Part shown: one piece after another, positions 19,149 to 31,447 of the stretch
Layout of the letters: the number at the start of each line of letters is the position of its first letter
Numbering within the stretch: the stretch's first letter is position 1
Assembly: GCF_018736085.1 (NCBI RefSeq)
Contig: NZ_CP076134.1
Span: 2,676,501 to 2,740,500 of the forward strand
Origin: Bradyrhizobium sediminis
GTDB lineage: Bacteria; Pseudomonadota; Alphaproteobacteria; Rhizobiales; Xanthobacteraceae
Length of the DNA stretch: 64,000 nt
Reading direction: 5' to 3'
The notes under the pieces: model-generated
Databases searched by the model: none
Told to the model about the DNA's origin: nothing
What the model saw: only the letters and a program-made list of their open reading frames with translations
Program-made: the position numbers and the translations under genes

Positions 19149-20299
19149 TCTTCCGTATTCTGGAAGACCAGTACGCCCAGAAAGCCCGGGAATCCAAGGC
19201 CGCCGATCAGCGCTTCATGGCGCTGGCGCTGTTGCTGGGCCGGCGCGGGCAGGGCCGGGTCTGGCCCAACCCGGCCGTCGGCGCGGTAGTGGTCAAGGAC
19301 GGGATCATCGTCGGCCGCGGCTGGACCCAGGCAGGCGGCCGTCCCCATGCCGAGCCGGAGGCGCTCAAGCGCGCCGGCGAGGCCGCCCGCGGCGCTACGC
19401 TCTATGTGACGCTGGAGCCGTGCTCGCATTTCGGCAAGTCGCCGCCCTGCGCCGACGCGGTAATCGCAGCCGGCATCGCGCGGGTGGTGTCGGCGATCGA
19501 GGACCCCAATCCCGAAGTGGCTGGCCAAGGTCACGCCAAACTGCGCGCCGCCGGGATCACCGTCGATGTCGGGCCGGGGACGGCGGAAGCCGCATGCGAT
19601 CATGCCGGGCACTTCCGGCGCGTCCGCGACAAGCGCCCGCATGTGATCCTGAAGCTCGCGGTATCGCCGGACGACAAGATTGCCGCTGCCGGCCACAAGC
19701 CCGTCGCCGTCACGGGCGAGGCCGCCAAAGCGCGGGTGCACCTGCTGCGCGCGCAATGCGACGCCATCCTGGTCGGGATCGGCACCGTGCGGGCGGACGA
19801 TCCGCTTCTGACCTGCCGCCTGCCGGGCATGGAGGCGCGTTCCCCGGTGCGGGTAGTGCTGGACCGGAGCTTACGGATCTCCGGCACCAGCAAACTGGTT
19901 CATTCCGCGCGCGAAACGCCGTTGTGGGTGATGACGTCGAGCCTCGCCGAAGCGCCCGCCGCCATGAAGCTCGGTGCCGCCGGTGCGCAGGTGATGCGGG
20001 TGCCCACCACGACTGCGCCGCCTCCGGGCCTCGATCTCGCCGCCGTGCTGCATGCGCTGGCCGAAAAGGGCATCACGCGGCTGCTGGTGGAGGGTGGCGC
20101 GAAGGTGGCGTCATCCTTTGTCGCAGCCAACCTCGTCGACGAAGTCTGGCTGCTGCGCGGCGCCCATCCGGTCGGCGCCGACGGCGTCCCCGCGCTGGAC
20201 GCATTGCCGCTCTCGGCCATCACGCAGTCGCCCGTGTTCAAACTCCGTGCTAGCGAAACGCTGCAGAACGACACTCTCACCATTTACGAGCGCGCTTAA
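19145..20299 (+). CDS. ribD: bifunctional pyrimidine deaminase/reductase of riboflavin synthesis
   Basis: This 384-residue protein has an N-terminal cytidine-deaminase-like domain with PHAEPEAL and the zinc motif [15 protein letters not shown], and a C-terminal dihydrofolate-reductase-like domain ([40 protein letters not shown]). It carries out the second and third steps from GTP toward lumazine. ATGA overlaps with nrdR before it and ribE after it (shared base 20299) show a tightly coupled operon. Confidence 0.96.
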   Translation: MIFRILEDQYAQKARESKAADQRFMALALLLGRRGQGRVWPNPAVGAVVVKDGIIVGRGWTQAGGRPHAEPEALKRAGEAARGATLYVTLEPCSHFGKSPPCADAVIAAGIARVVSAIEDPNPEVAGQGHAKLRAAGITVDVGPGTAEAACDHAGHFRRVRDKRPHVILKLAVSPDDKIAAAGHKPVAVTGEAAKARVHLLRAQCDAILVGIGTVRADDPLLTCRLPGMEARSPVRVVLDRSLRISGTSKLVHSARETPLWVMTSSLAEAPAAMKLGAAGAQVMRVPTTTAPPPGLDLAAVLHALAEKGITRLLVEGGAKVASSFVAANLVDEVWLLRGAHPVGADGVPALDALPLSAITQSPVFKLRASETLQNDTLTIYERA

Positions 20300-20907
20300 T
20301 GTTTACCGGCATAGTCACCGACATCGGCGAAATCGTCAGCCTGACGCCGACCGCGCAGGGGCAGTTGCATCGCCTGCGCATCGCCTGCCGCTACGACCAG
20401 TCAACTATCGCCGACGGCGCCTCGATCGCCTGCAACGGCGTTTGCCTGACGGTCGTCGGCTCCGGCGTGGAACAGGGCAAGACCTGGTTCGAAGTCGACA
20501 CCGCCGCCGAAACGCTGCGCATGACCACCGCGAAGCACTGGGTGGCGGGAACCAGACTCAACCTGGAGCGCGCCCTGAAGATCGGCGACGAACTCGGCGG
20601 CCATATCGTCGCCGGCCATGCCGATGGCGTCGCCACCATCGTCAAACGCGACGACCTGACCGACATGGCGCGGTTCGAGCTCTCCACCGTGCGCGAACTG
20701 GCGCGCTTCATCGCCGTAAAGGGCTCGGTGACGCTGGATGGCGTATCGCTGACGGTGAATACCGTCGATGACGTGGTGTTTTCGGTGCTGATCATTCCGC
20801 ACACGCTCGCTGTGACGACGCTGCAAGGCTGGCGCGCCGGCAGCGACGTCAATCTCGAGGTGGACCTGATGGCGCGCTACGCCGCGCGGCTGTCGGAAAT
20901 GAAGTAG
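20299..20907 (+). CDS. ribE: riboflavin synthase alpha subunit
   Basis: This 202-residue protein starts [15 protein letters not shown], the family signature. Two tandem lumazine-binding barrels are visible: ASIACNGVCLTVV in the first, and GSVTLDGVSLTVN in the second. It makes riboflavin from two 6,7-dimethyl-8-ribityllumazine molecules. It follows ribD without a gap. Confidence 0.96.
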   Translation: MFTGIVTDIGEIVSLTPTAQGQLHRLRIACRYDQSTIADGASIACNGVCLTVVGSGVEQGKTWFEVDTAAETLRMTTAKHWVAGTRLNLERALKIGDELGGHIVAGHADGVATIVKRDDLTDMARFELSTVRELARFIAVKGSVTLDGVSLTVNTVDDVVFSVLIIPHTLAVTTLQGWRAGSDVNLEVDLMARYAARLSEMK

Positions 20908-20955
20908 ACGCGGCCCTTGGCTTTGCCGGTGACCGCGCCTAAAACGCCCACCAAC

Positions 20956-21055
20956 CCCTCATGGTGAGGAGGCGCTTGCACCGTCTCGAACCATGAGGCC
21001 CGGAAATATCCCATCCTTCGAAACGCGGCCAAGCGGCCGCTCTTCAGGATGAGGG
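20956..21055. repeat. intergenic palindromic repeat, CCTCATGGTGAGGAG family, copy 1
   Basis: CCCTCATGGTGAGGAG is followed by GTCTCGAACCATGAGG and then a second palindrome ending CTTCAGGATGAGGG. Related copies are at 25614-25660 and 32025-32124. It lies in the ribE-ribH gap and may form hairpins in the mRNA. Confidence 0.75.
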
Positions 21056-21079
21056 CACCGATCGAAACGGAAGGATTCA

Positions 21080-21571
21080 ATGGCAGACGCGCGGCGCGCA
21101 CCCCTGAAAGACCAGACCGACATCTCCGGCGCACGCGCGCTGATCGTCGAGGCGCGTTTCTATGACGACATCCAGGACGCGCTGCTGGAAGGCGCGGTCG
21201 CCGAGTTGAAAGCCGCCGGGGTCGGCCACGACGTCATTACGGTGCCCGGCGCGCTGGAAGTTCCGGCCGCGATCGCAATCGCGCTCGATGCCGCCGAGAA
21301 CAACGGCAAGCCCTATGATGCGGCGATTGCGCTCGGCTGCGTGGTGCGCGGCGACACCATTCATTTCGAAATCGTCTCGATCGAATCCTCGCGGGCGCTG
21401 ATGGATCTTGCGGTGGCGAGAAAGTTCCCGCTCGGCAACGGCATCATCACCGTCAACACCGACGCGCAGGCCTGGGCGCGGGCGCGCGCCAGCGAACTCA
21501 ACAAGGGCGGCGACGCCGCGCGCGCGGCATTGGCGATGCTGCGGATCAAGCGCCGTCTGGCCAGGGCCTGA
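21080..21571 (+). CDS. ribH: 6,7-dimethyl-8-ribityllumazine synthase
   Basis: This 163-residue protein has the lumazine synthase segments [32 protein letters not shown], and [15 protein letters not shown] with the active-site histidine. It condenses the RibD-pathway pyrimidine with dihydroxybutanone phosphate. nusB begins 2 bp after its stop. Confidence 0.96.
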   Translation: MADARRAPLKDQTDISGARALIVEARFYDDIQDALLEGAVAELKAAGVGHDVITVPGALEVPAAIAIALDAAENNGKPYDAAIALGCVVRGDTIHFEIVSIESSRALMDLAVARKFPLGNGIITVNTDAQAWARARASELNKGGDAARAALAMLRIKRRLARA

Positions 21572-21573
21572 TC

Positions 21574-22062
21574 ATGGCGGACAGCAAGAACAAGAGCCCG
21601 GACAAGAAGGCCAACCGGCGCAGCGCGGCTCGGCTCGCCGCCGTGCAGGCGCTCTACCAGATGGATATCGGCGGCGCCGGGATCAACGACATCTTCGCCG
21701 AGTTCGAGAGCCACTGGCTCGGCAGCGAGGTCGAGGGCGACACCTATCTGCCGGCAGAAGCCGCATTTTTCAAAGACGTCGTCGCCGGCGTGGTGCGCGA
21801 TCAGTCAAAACTCGATCCGCTGATCGACGAGGCGCTGTCGAAGGGCTGGCCGCTGAAGCGGATCGACGCCATTTTGCGCGCGGTGTTGCGCGCCGGCGCC
21901 TACGAACTCGAGCATCGCAAGGACGTGCCCGGCCGCGTCGTGGTGTCGGAATATGTCGATGTCGCGCATGCCTTCGTCGAGGCCGAGGAGACCGGCATGG
22001 TGAATGCGGTGCTCGACCAGATCGCCCGTCAGTTTCGCGCCGACGAGTTCGCGCGGGGGTAG
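21574..22062 (+). CDS. nusB: transcription antitermination factor NusB
   Basis: This 162-residue all-helical protein opens with a basic N-terminus followed by RRSAARLAAVQALYQMDIGG, the NusB signature, and has WPLKRIDAILRAVLRAGAYEL in the C-terminal half. With NusE it binds boxA RNA in rRNA operon antitermination. The ribH-nusB linkage is widely conserved. Confidence 0.95.
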   Translation: MADSKNKSPDKKANRRSAARLAAVQALYQMDIGGAGINDIFAEFESHWLGSEVEGDTYLPAEAAFFKDVVAGVVRDQSKLDPLIDEALSKGWPLKRIDAILRAVLRAGAYELEHRKDVPGRVVVSEYVDVAHAFVEAEETGMVNAVLDQIARQFRADEFARG

Positions 22063-22090
22063 CTGAATGGGCGCCAGCCGCACGTTCCGC

Positions 22091-22194
22091 TGTCATCATC
22101 CGCGAAAGCGGATGATCCAGTACGCCGCGGCGGTCGTAGTTGATCACTGGCGCCGCGGCGTACTGGATCGCCCGGTCAAGCCGGGCGACGACGG
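22091..22194. repeat. compound palindromic repeat between nusB and thiL
   Basis: Three nested palindromes are present: CATCCGCGAAAGCGGATG; CCAGTACGCCGCGGCG paired with CGCCGCGGCGTACTGG; and GCCCGGTCAAGCCGGGC. This is a mosaic REP-like element. It leaves about 20 bp before the thiL start. Confidence 0.75.
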
Positions 22195-22215
22195 TCGTGG
22201 TTTGGAGCGCGCACT

Positions 22216-23217
22216 ATGACCGATCCCAAACAGTCTCGATCCGGCGAGGACGCACTGATCGCGCGCTATTTTCAACCTCTCGCGACCGATCCCGGCGCCT
22301 TCAATCTTGTCGATGACGCCGCGATCCTGAAGCCATCGGCCGACGACCTCGTGCTGAAGACGGACGCCATCGTCGAGGGCGTGCATTTTTTCCCCGATGA
22401 CCCACCGGACACAGTCGCGCGCAAGGCGCTGCGGGTGAACCTGTCCGATCTCGCCTCCAAGGGCGCAATTCCAGCCGGCTTCCTGCTGACGTTGGCCCTG
22501 CGCAGCGCGGACGATGCCTGGCTGGCGCCGTTTGCGCGCGGGCTTGGCGAGGATGCGGCCCGGTACGGCTGTCCGTTGCTGGGCGGCGATACGGTTTCCA
22601 CACCCGGTCCCAAGATGATCTCGATCGCGGCGTTCGGGCGGGTGCCTGCAGGCAAAATGGTCCATCGCAGCGGCGCCAAACCCGGCGACCACATCGTGGT
22701 GACCGGCACGATCGGCGACGCCGCGCTCGGCCTCGATATCCTGAAAGACGGCGCGGTCGCCAAGGCGCTCGCCGGTGACGCCGGGGCGAGGGAGATGCTG
22801 GTCGGCCGCTACCGCGTGCCGCAGCCGCGCAACGCCCTGGCGCAGGCGGTTCGCGACCATGCCTCTGCGGCGATGGACGTGTCCGACGGCCTGGCGGGAG
22901 ATCTCGCCAAGCTGTGCGGGGCGTCCGCAGTGTCCGCCACGATCGATGCGCCAAGCATTCCGCTGTCGGCACCCGCTGCAGCCTTGCTGGCACGTGGCAC
23001 GATCGGCATCGGCACCATCGTTGCCGGCGGCGACGATTACGAGATTTTGTGCGCAATCCCGGAGAATCGCATTGAGGCATTCGTGGCGGCTGCGGGGCAG
23101 GCCGGGGTGGCCGTGGCCTCGATCGGCACGGTCATCGCCGGGCCGTCAGCCCCGAAATTCCTGGACGCGCAGGGCAGGGAGATCGCGCTAAAGCACCTGT
23201 CCTACAGCCATTTCTAG
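22216..23217 (+). CDS. thiL: thiamine-monophosphate kinase
   Basis: This 333-residue enzyme of the PurM/ThiL fold has LVDDAAIL and KTDAIVEGVHFF at the metal/ATP sites, NLSDLASKGAIPAGFLL, and AMDVSDGLAGDLAKLC. It phosphorylates thiamine phosphate to the diphosphate cofactor. Placement after nusB is usual in alphaproteobacteria. The mosaic repeat upstream may separate it from the rib operon transcript. Confidence 0.95.
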   Translation: MTDPKQSRSGEDALIARYFQPLATDPGAFNLVDDAAILKPSADDLVLKTDAIVEGVHFFPDDPPDTVARKALRVNLSDLASKGAIPAGFLLTLALRSADDAWLAPFARGLGEDAARYGCPLLGGDTVSTPGPKMISIAAFGRVPAGKMVHRSGAKPGDHIVVTGTIGDAALGLDILKDGAVAKALAGDAGAREMLVGRYRVPQPRNALAQAVRDHASAAMDVSDGLAGDLAKLCGASAVSATIDAPSIPLSAPAAALLARGTIGIGTIVAGGDDYEILCAIPENRIEAFVAAAGQAGVAVASIGTVIAGPSAPKFLDAQGREIALKHLSYSHF

Positions 23218-23421
23218 AATTCCGGGAAAAAGCGCCGGCCGGGACGCAAATACCTGCCGAAATCGACCGTTTATGCCCTTCGCAGCGTTGCGCAGCGGAT
23301 GCGATTTTGGCATGGTCCCGCCGATTTAAGGCCGCCCTTTTGGGCAGGGCAGGCCTTCTTTTTATGCGTCCGCCGCTTCCGCGGTGAGGCGTGGGGTTGA
23401 CCAAAATCTGAGGCAAATTCA

Positions 23422-25542
<2,121 letters not shown>

Positions 25543-25564
25543 GCGTTCGACACGGCTGAAAAAG

Positions 25565-25595
25565 AAACCCCGCGGTGCGAGCCGCGGGGTTTTTG
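25565..25595 (+). terminator. hppA: rho-independent terminator of hppA
   Basis: CCCCGCGG (25568-25575), loop TGCGAG, CCGCGGGG (25582-25589), then TTTTT. The 8-bp GC stem is extended by an A-tract on the 5' side. Confidence 0.93.
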
Positions 25596-25613
25596 TTTAG
25601 CGCCAAATTTGGT

Positions 25614-25660
25614 CCCTCATGGTGAGGAGCCGCGCTTCTTGCGCGGCGTCTCGAACCATC
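25614..25660. repeat. CCTCATGGTGAGGAG-family repeat, copy 2
   Basis: CCCTCATGGTGAGGAG is followed by a CCGCGC/GCGCGG hairpin and GTCTCGAACCAT. It lies just beyond the hppA terminator, between convergent genes. Confidence 0.75.
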
Positions 25661-25697
25661 CGAAGTCTGCGAATGAGGTTGTCCGGGGAGGTGTCTC

Positions 25698-26699
25698 TCA
25701 CTTCACCTCCATCTGCAGTCCTTCTTTCTGGATGATGCTGGCGAACTTCGCGGTCTCCGCCTGGATGAAATCGGTATACTGCTGCGGGGTGCCGTAATCG
25801 GTGCGTGCGCCGATCTTGGCGATGTTGGTCTTGATGTCCTCGCGCTCCAGGAACACCTTGATCTCCCTGTTGAGGGCGTCGACGACGGGGGCCGGCGCGC
25901 TCTTCGGCAGGAAGATGCCGAACCAGGACGAGACGTCGAATTTGGCCAGTTCCGGCCCGGCTTCGCGCACGGTGGGAATGTTCGGCGCCAGCGCGCTCCG
26001 CTCCGGCGTGGTCACCGCCAGCGCGTTGAGCTTGCCTTCCTGAACCTGCGGCAGCGTCGGATAGAGATTGTCCGACAGGATCTGGATATCGCCGCCAAGG
26101 GCGGCCTGCAGCGCCGGGCCGGCGCCGCGGAACGGCACGTGCACCACCTTCAAGCCCGTGAGCTGCAGCAGCCAGGCCATGGTGAGGTGAGGGCTCTGCC
26201 CGACGCCCGACGAGCCGTAGGTGAGCTTGTCCGGATTGGCCTTGATGTAGGCGATCATGTCGGGGATCGACTTGATCGGAACCGACGGGTGCGCCGAGAT
26301 GATGTTGGGAATCCGGATCAGGTTGGAGACCGGCTGCAACTGGTCCGGCTTGTAGGTCATATTCTTGAAGATGCTGTAGGCGATGGCATTGGGGCCGGGA
26401 TTACCGACCAGAATGACGTGTCCGTCGCCCTTGCTGCGCACGACTTCCGAAGTGCCGATGGTGCCGCCGCCGCCGGATCGGTTCTCCACGATCGCGGACT
26501 GGCCCCACGCCGCCTGCAGGTGCGCCGCCAGCAATCGCCCCATCACGTCGGTGGTGCCCCCCGGTGCGGCCGGCACGATCAGGCGGACCGTCTCGGTTGG
26601 CCGCCAGTCGGCACCCAGGCTCGTGCGCGGCAGGATGGCCGCGGTGGACAGCGCTGCGGCTCCGGTCAAAACGTGGCGGCGAGAAATCAGTCTGGTCAC
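25698..26699 (-). CDS. Bug/TctC-type periplasmic solute-binding protein
   Basis: This 333-residue protein has a Tat-like signal (SRRHVLTGAAALSTAAI). The mature protein has the Bug-family VRLIVPAAPGGTTDVMGRLL and VENRSGGGGTIGTSEV motifs that contact carboxylate ligands. Such proteins capture organic acids for tripartite tricarboxylate transporters or act as sensors. No TctA/TctB membrane genes are nearby, so it is an orphan receptor with unknown ligand. It is convergent with hppA. Confidence 0.9.
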   Translation of the reverse strand: MTRLISRRHVLTGAAALSTAAILPRTSLGADWRPTETVRLIVPAAPGGTTDVMGRLLAAHLQAAWGQSAIVENRSGGGGTIGTSEVVRSKGDGHVILVGNPGPNAIAYSIFKNMTYKPDQLQPVSNLIRIPNIISAHPSVPIKSIPDMIAYIKANPDKLTYGSSGVGQSPHLTMAWLLQLTGLKVVHVPFRGAGPALQAALGGDIQILSDNLYPTLPQVQEGKLNALAVTTPERSALAPNIPTVREAGPELAKFDVSSWFGIFLPKSAPAPVVDALNREIKVFLEREDIKTNIAKIGARTDYGTPQQYTDFIQAETAKFASIIQKEGLQMEVK

Positions 26700-26849
26700 A
26701 TGTCACTCCCTGCTTGGATCGTTGTTTGCAGGGAACCGTGTAGGGAATGGGCGTGGGGCGGACAAGCGACGGCGCGGCGCAGCTGGGCCCGGAGCCATGC
26801 GTTCTGATTGGTCAGGGCCGCACGGCTCAGGCTTGTTGTTCGAGGCGCG

Positions 26850-27335
26850 CTAGTTGAAGCTGAGCAGCTTGAACAGCGGCGTCAGGTAGCTGAGTTCCTG
26901 GCCTGAAGTGGGCGTGGTGCGGCTGACGAAGTCGAAGATCTTGCCGTCCTGCAGCCCGTAATTGGCAAGCCGCCGCACCTGGCGATTCTTGTCGAAATAG
27001 ACTGCAATCACGCGCTGGTCGACTACCTGCTGGTTCATGAACGCGACCTTGCGTTCGGAACGCTGCGAAATGTAGTAGAATACCTCGCCGTTCAGCGTTG
27101 CGACCGTGGAGGGTGTGCCCATCACGATCAGCACCTGGTCCTGGCTCGCGCCGATCGGAATCTGCTCGAGCGCGCCCGGCGGCAGGATATAGCCCTTCTG
27201 GAACTGCTCGCCGGTGCAGGCACCGAGCACGGCGCACACCAGGCCGACGGCTGCAATGGCGCGCAGGCGGCTCCAGCGCGCGGCGAGGCCGCGCGGTGAG
27301 GTCACGCGGGAGGCTGTCTGGCTCAATTCGGTCAT
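26850..27335 (-). CDS. bamE: outer-membrane assembly lipoprotein BamE (SmpA/OmlA)
   Basis: This 161-residue protein starts at ATG 27335. After a basic N-terminus, the segment AIAAVGLVCAVLGAC is a lipobox with cysteine at about 40. The mature domain has GYILPPGALEQIPIGASQDQ and VLIVMGTPSTVATLNGEVFYYISQR, the BamE fold. It is part of the BAM complex that inserts beta-barrel proteins. It is divergent from the bc1 chaperone gene, a common alphaproteobacterial arrangement. Confidence 0.93.
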   Translation of the reverse strand: MTELSQTASRVTSPRGLAARWSRLRAIAAVGLVCAVLGACTGEQFQKGYILPPGALEQIPIGASQDQVLIVMGTPSTVATLNGEVFYYISQRSERKVAFMNQQVVDQRVIAVYFDKNRQVRRLANYGLQDGKIFDFVSRTTPTSGQELSYLTPLFKLLSFN

Positions 27336-27457
27336 TCCGGAACTGGTCCCGTCCCCTTGCATCGCGCGAGGCGTTGACGTACCGGGCAGCACGCCGGATT
27401 GCAACAAGCGCGGGCTCCCACTACGGAAACCATGGGGGCTCGCCTGCGGAACCCACA

Positions 27458-28009
27458 ATGCTTTGGCCGTTCAATCACTTCAGGAAACCCCGGATGCCCT
27501 CGCGCGGCACCATTGAGGTCATCTATGGCATGATCGTGACGCAAGCGCGAGAACCCTTGTTTTATCGGGACTTGGCCGTCCCGGACACGGTTAATGGCCG
27601 TTTCGATCTCTTGCTGCTGCATTTGTGGATGGTATTGCGGCGGATGCGGCCGATGCAGGGTGGGGCGGACCTGTCGCAGGCGCTATTCGATCGCTTCTGC
27701 GACGATATGGATGCCAATTTGCGCGAAATGGGGGTCGGCGACCTCACCGTCCCGAAGCGGATGCAGGCCTTCGGGGAGGCCTTTTACGGCCGGTCGGCGG
27801 CCTACGACCTCGCTTTGACCGCCGGCCGGGAGCCGCTGACGCAGGCGCTGTGCAAGAATATCCTGAACGGCGAACACCTCGACGAGGCCCGGCAGCTTGC
27901 GGTCTATGCCGAGGCGGCCATTGCCGCGCTCGAACGGCTGGACGAGGCGGCCGTGCTGGGCGGATCGTGGAAATTCCCTTCGCCAACTCCCGCGGGCGCC
28001 GAGCCATGA
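27458..28009 (+). CDS. ubiquinol-cytochrome c chaperone (CBP3-like)
   Basis: This 183-residue protein is of the CBP3/UQCC1 family, with helical segments IEVIYGMIVTQAREPLFYRD, RFDLLLLHLWMVLRRM and FDRFCDDMDANLREMGVGD that match the family core. It assists assembly of the cytochrome bc1 complex. The start ATG at 27458 is preferred over a longer frame that would run antisense through the bamE leader. It overlaps the next gene by ATGA. Confidence 0.9.
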   Translation: MLWPFNHFRKPRMPSRGTIEVIYGMIVTQAREPLFYRDLAVPDTVNGRFDLLLLHLWMVLRRMRPMQGGADLSQALFDRFCDDMDANLREMGVGDLTVPKRMQAFGEAFYGRSAAYDLALTAGREPLTQALCKNILNGEHLDEARQLAVYAEAAIAALERLDEAAVLGGSWKFPSPTPAGAEP

Positions 28010-28596
28010 ACAGAATGACCGACATGACAGACAGAGCCGATCCCTGGCGCGTTCCCGTCGCCGTGGCGCAGATCCCGGAGACCGGATTGCATCGCGACAT
28101 CGAAGCCGACAAGGCCATCCGCGAGGCCATCGCCGAGGTGGGCGGCTTGCGCGGAGTTCTCTTCGCAAGCGCTTCGCTCGATGTGGTCCCGAAAAGCGGC
28201 GGCCGTTTTCAGGTCACCGGGCGCGTTCGGGCGCGGGTCGGGCAGACCTGTGTGGTGACGCTCGATCCGATCGAGAACGACATCGACGAAGCGATCGATC
28301 TGATCTTCGCGCCGCCGGAGCAAATTCCGCAATTGTCTGATCTGGTCGATGACGCCGCCGAGAGCGACGAGGAAATCCCGGACCCGCCGGAGCCGATCGA
28401 GAACGGCGTGATCGATCTCGGCCGGCTCGCCACCGACGCGCTGTTCCTCGCGGTCGATCCCTATCCGCGCAAGCCGGACGCGGTGTTCGAGCCGCCGGTG
28501 GTGCCCGACAATCCCGAGGATCATCCGTTTGCCGCGCTGAAGGCGCTCAAGATCGACAAAAAACCGCCCGGAGCGAAGAAGCCCAGGAAGGGCTGA
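28006..28596 (+). CDS. DUF177 (YceD-like) protein
   Basis: This 196-residue protein has DUF177 features: ALFLAVDPYPRKPDAVF near the C-terminus and a GRVRARVGQTCVVTLDPIE core with one cysteine of the usual CxxC. The family (YceD) accompanies rpmF-plsX in many bacteria and is linked to 23S rRNA maturation. Here plsX follows 324 bp downstream; rpmF is not in this gap. Confidence 0.88.
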   Translation: MNRMTDMTDRADPWRVPVAVAQIPETGLHRDIEADKAIREAIAEVGGLRGVLFASASLDVVPKSGGRFQVTGRVRARVGQTCVVTLDPIENDIDEAIDLIFAPPEQIPQLSDLVDDAAESDEEIPDPPEPIENGVIDLGRLATDALFLAVDPYPRKPDAVFEPPVVPDNPEDHPFAALKALKIDKKPPGAKKPRKG

Positions 28597-28919
28597 GGCG
28601 GGACCAGACCGGCGCTAAAGCGCGGCTGAATCGGCCCCGGACTCGCATTCCGGTGGAAATGGATACCGCATCGATGTAAGAGTATTCTATAAGAGGCTGA
28701 GTTATATGGAGTTATCGATGTTGACCGATTCTGCTCGAATTGGGCTTGGAACCCAAAAGGCAGCGGTCAAGAGGTTGTGTCAGGCAGGGGACACGGTATT
28801 GTCCCGGCCCGGCCGGGGCGCAGCGTAGCGCTTCGCCGATCGCCGCCATTCATGGCGATTTCCTGTCCGGGGCCGAGTGCTTCAGGACCGCAGCAGAAGA
28901 TCAGGTTTCCGGGACGTTC
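28597..28919. other. 323-bp gap before plsX, no gene seen
   Basis: No rpmF or other credible frame is present. The middle (about 28665-28730) is AT-rich and a likely promoter area, but no convincing -35/-10 pair stands out. A short inverted repeat, TTGGG-N7-CCCAA, occurs near 28739. Confidence 0.5.
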
Positions 28920-29975
28920 ATGCCGAAAAAGGTTCGAATCGCGCTTGACGCCATGGGTGGCGACGTCGGCGCATCGGTTGTCGTCCCCGGCGCCGCTATT
29001 GCGTTGACCCGACATCCCGACAGCGAATTTCTGCTGTTCGGCGACAGCAAGCTGATCGAGGCCGAACTCGCCAGGCATCCGGCGCTGAAGGCGGCTTCGC
29101 GCGTCATTCATACCGACGTCGCCGTCAGCATGCATGACAAACCAAGCCAGGCGCTGCGCCGTGGCCGCAAGACCTCGTCAATGTGGCTGGCGATCGACGC
29201 CGTCAAGAAAGGCGACGCCGACGTCGCGGTGTCCGCCGGCAACACCGGCGCGCTGATGGCGATGGGACGGTTCTGTCTGCGCATGCTGCCCGGAATCGAG
29301 CGTCCGGCCATTGCCGCGATCTGGCCGACCGCGCGCGGCGACTCGGTGATCCTCGATGTCGGCGCCACCATCGGCGGCGACGCCCAGCACCTGAAGACGC
29401 TGGCGCTGATGGGCGGCGCCATGGCCAGCGTGTTGTTCGACCTCGAGCGCCCCACGGTGGGCCTCCTTAACATTGGCGTTGAGGAAATGAAGGGGCGCGA
29501 GGAAATCCGGGAGGCCGCCGAGTTGCTGCGCAATCTGGATCTGCCGCAGCTGAACTTCATCGGTTTCGTCGAGGGCGGCGGCATCGGCAAGGGCGCCGCC
29601 GACGTCATCGTCACCGAGGGTTTCAGCGGCAATATCTCCATCAAGGTCGCCGAGGGCACGGCGCGGCAGATGACCGAATTCCTCCGCGCCGCGATGGCGC
29701 GAACCTGGCGCTCCAAGATCGGCTATTTGTTCGCCCGAAATGCCTTCAGGGCGCTGAAGGACAAGCTCGATCCCAACAAGTCAAATGGCGGAGTTTTCCT
29801 GGGCCTCAACGGCATCGTGGTCAAAAGCCACGGCGACGCGACCCCCGACGGCTTTGCTTACGCCATCGATGTTGGCTATGACATGGCCAGCTACGATCTC
29901 CTCAACAAGATCAATCAAATGCTACATCGTGACGGCAGCGCGCTTGCGCAGACCGCGCAGGAGGCTGTCTCGTGA
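28920..29975 (+). CDS. plsX: phosphate acyltransferase PlsX
   Basis: This 351-residue protein starts [20 protein letters not shown]. Further signatures are [13 protein letters not shown] and [20 protein letters not shown]. It converts acyl-ACP to acyl-phosphate for phospholipid synthesis, working with PlsY. ATG 28920 is chosen because [15 protein letters not shown] is the family N-terminus; an upstream in-frame extension has no support. GTGA overlap with fabH. Confidence 0.96.
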   Translation: MPKKVRIALDAMGGDVGASVVVPGAAIALTRHPDSEFLLFGDSKLIEAELARHPALKAASRVIHTDVAVSMHDKPSQALRRGRKTSSMWLAIDAVKKGDADVAVSAGNTGALMAMGRFCLRMLPGIERPAIAAIWPTARGDSVILDVGATIGGDAQHLKTLALMGGAMASVLFDLERPTVGLLNIGVEEMKGREEIREAAELLRNLDLPQLNFIGFVEGGGIGKGAADVIVTEGFSGNISIKVAEGTARQMTEFLRAAMARTWRSKIGYLFARNAFRALKDKLDPNKSNGGVFLGLNGIVVKSHGDATPDGFAYAIDVGYDMASYDLLNKINQMLHRDGSALAQTAQEAVS

Positions 29976-30949
29976 CTGCATTACGTTCGGTCGTGCTCGG
30001 CTGCGGTTCCTATTTGCCGCAGCGGATCCTGACCAATGCCGAACTGGCTGCGCGGATCGATACCTCGGACGAGTGGATCGTGCAGCGCACCGGCATCCGG
30101 CAGCGCCACATCGCCGCCGAAGGCGAGTTCACCTCGCACCTTGCGGTCCACGCCGCGCGTGCGGCGCTGGCCAATGCCGGGATTGACGCCCAGTCGATCG
30201 ATCTGATCGTGCTGGCGACCTCGACGCCGGACAACACCTTTCCCGCCACCGCGGTCGCCGTACAGAACGAGCTCGGCATCCACCATGGCGCGGCGTTCGA
30301 CCTGCAGGCGGTCTGCTCGGGGTTCATCTTCGCGCTGGCGACCGCCGACAATTTCCTGCGCTGTGGCGCCTACAGGCGCGCGCTGGTGATCGGCGCCGAG
30401 ACGTTTTCGCGGATTCTCGACTGGAGCGACCGCGGCACCTGCGTGCTGTTCGGCGACGGCGCCGGCGCCGTGGTGCTGGAAGCGCAGCCGCAGCCGGGCA
30501 CATCCCTGGACCGCGGCCTGTTGACCACGCATCTGCGTTCCGACGGCCGGCACAAGTCGAAACTCTACGTCGATGGCGGTCCGGGCTCGACCCGCACGGT
30601 GGGCCATCTCCGGATGGAAGGCCGCGAAGTGTTCAAGCATGCGGTCGGCATGATCACCGACGTCATCGTGGATGCGTTCAAGGCCACCGGCACCTCGGCC
30701 GCCGATATCGACTGGTTCGTGCCGCACCAGGCCAACAAGCGAATCATCGACGCTTCGGCGCACAAGCTGCATATTGCGCCCGAGAAAGTGGTGCTGACGG
30801 TCGATCTGCACGGCAACACCTCGGCGGCGTCGATCCCGCTGGCGCTGGCGGTCGCGGTCCGGGACGGACGCGTCAGGAAGGGCGATCTGGTGCTGCTGGA
30901 GGCCATGGGCGGCGGCTTCACCTGGGGCTCGGCGCTGCTGCGCTGGTAA
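29972..30949 (+). CDS. fabH: beta-ketoacyl-ACP synthase III
   Basis: This 325-residue condensing enzyme starts at GTG 29972 within the plsX stop. The catalytic triad is visible: Cys in [13 protein letters not shown], His in [12 protein letters not shown], Asn in [14 protein letters not shown]. It starts fatty acid synthesis from acyl-CoA and malonyl-ACP. It is coupled with plsX. Confidence 0.97.
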   Translation: MTALRSVVLGCGSYLPQRILTNAELAARIDTSDEWIVQRTGIRQRHIAAEGEFTSHLAVHAARAALANAGIDAQSIDLIVLATSTPDNTFPATAVAVQNELGIHHGAAFDLQAVCSGFIFALATADNFLRCGAYRRALVIGAETFSRILDWSDRGTCVLFGDGAGAVVLEAQPQPGTSLDRGLLTTHLRSDGRHKSKLYVDGGPGSTRTVGHLRMEGREVFKHAVGMITDVIVDAFKATGTSAADIDWFVPHQANKRIIDASAHKLHIAPEKVVLTVDLHGNTSAASIPLALAVAVRDGRVRKGDLVLLEAMGGGFTWGSALLRW

Positions 30950-31079
30950 GCGCCGCCTTAAGAAATCCGCGCATATTGTTGTTCTCTTTCATGCTTCTGC
31001 ATGATGAGCACTGTTGACCGTTGTGTGTTAACCTTGTAATTTCAACGACATATTGTTCGCCGAGAGTGCGGGGCAGGCG

Positions 31080-31412
31080 ATGACCGGAACCGGAAAAACA
31101 GTCACACGTGTGGATCTGTGCGAGGCCGTCTACCAGAAGGTGGGCTTGTCGCGCACGGAGTCGTCGGCCTTTGTCGAACTGGTCCTAAAAGAGATCACCG
31201 ACTGCCTGGAGAAGGGCGAGACGGTAAAACTGTCATCGTTCGGCTCGTTCATGGTGCGCAAGAAAGGCCAGCGTATCGGCCGCAATCCGAAGACCGGCAC
31301 CGAGGTGCCGATTTCTCCGCGTCGCGTGATGGTGTTCAAGCCGTCGGCCATTCTGAAGCAGCGGATCAACGGCCAGCACACCGGCAACGGCGACGGCAAC
31401 AAGGCCGAGTAG
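31080..31412 (+). CDS. ihfA: integration host factor alpha subunit
   Basis: This 110-residue DNA-bending protein has the IHF/HU signature [21 protein letters not shown] and [15 protein letters not shown] at the end. Residues [17 protein letters not shown] match IhfA rather than HU. The start at ATG 31080 has GGGCAGG just upstream; an in-frame TTG at 31053 is possible. The order fabH-ihfA-merR is conserved in Rhizobiales. Confidence 0.95.
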   Translation: MTGTGKTVTRVDLCEAVYQKVGLSRTESSAFVELVLKEITDCLEKGETVKLSSFGSFMVRKKGQRIGRNPKTGTEVPISPRRVMVFKPSAILKQRINGQHTGNGDGNKAE

Positions 31413-31447
31413 TCCTTTTATCGGACCACCCAACAGGGAGCGGGCAT

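Noticed and set aside
20908..21079. FMN riboswitch between ribE and ribH
   Set aside because: The gap is accounted for by a palindromic repeat family found elsewhere in the window; RFN-element sequences are absent.
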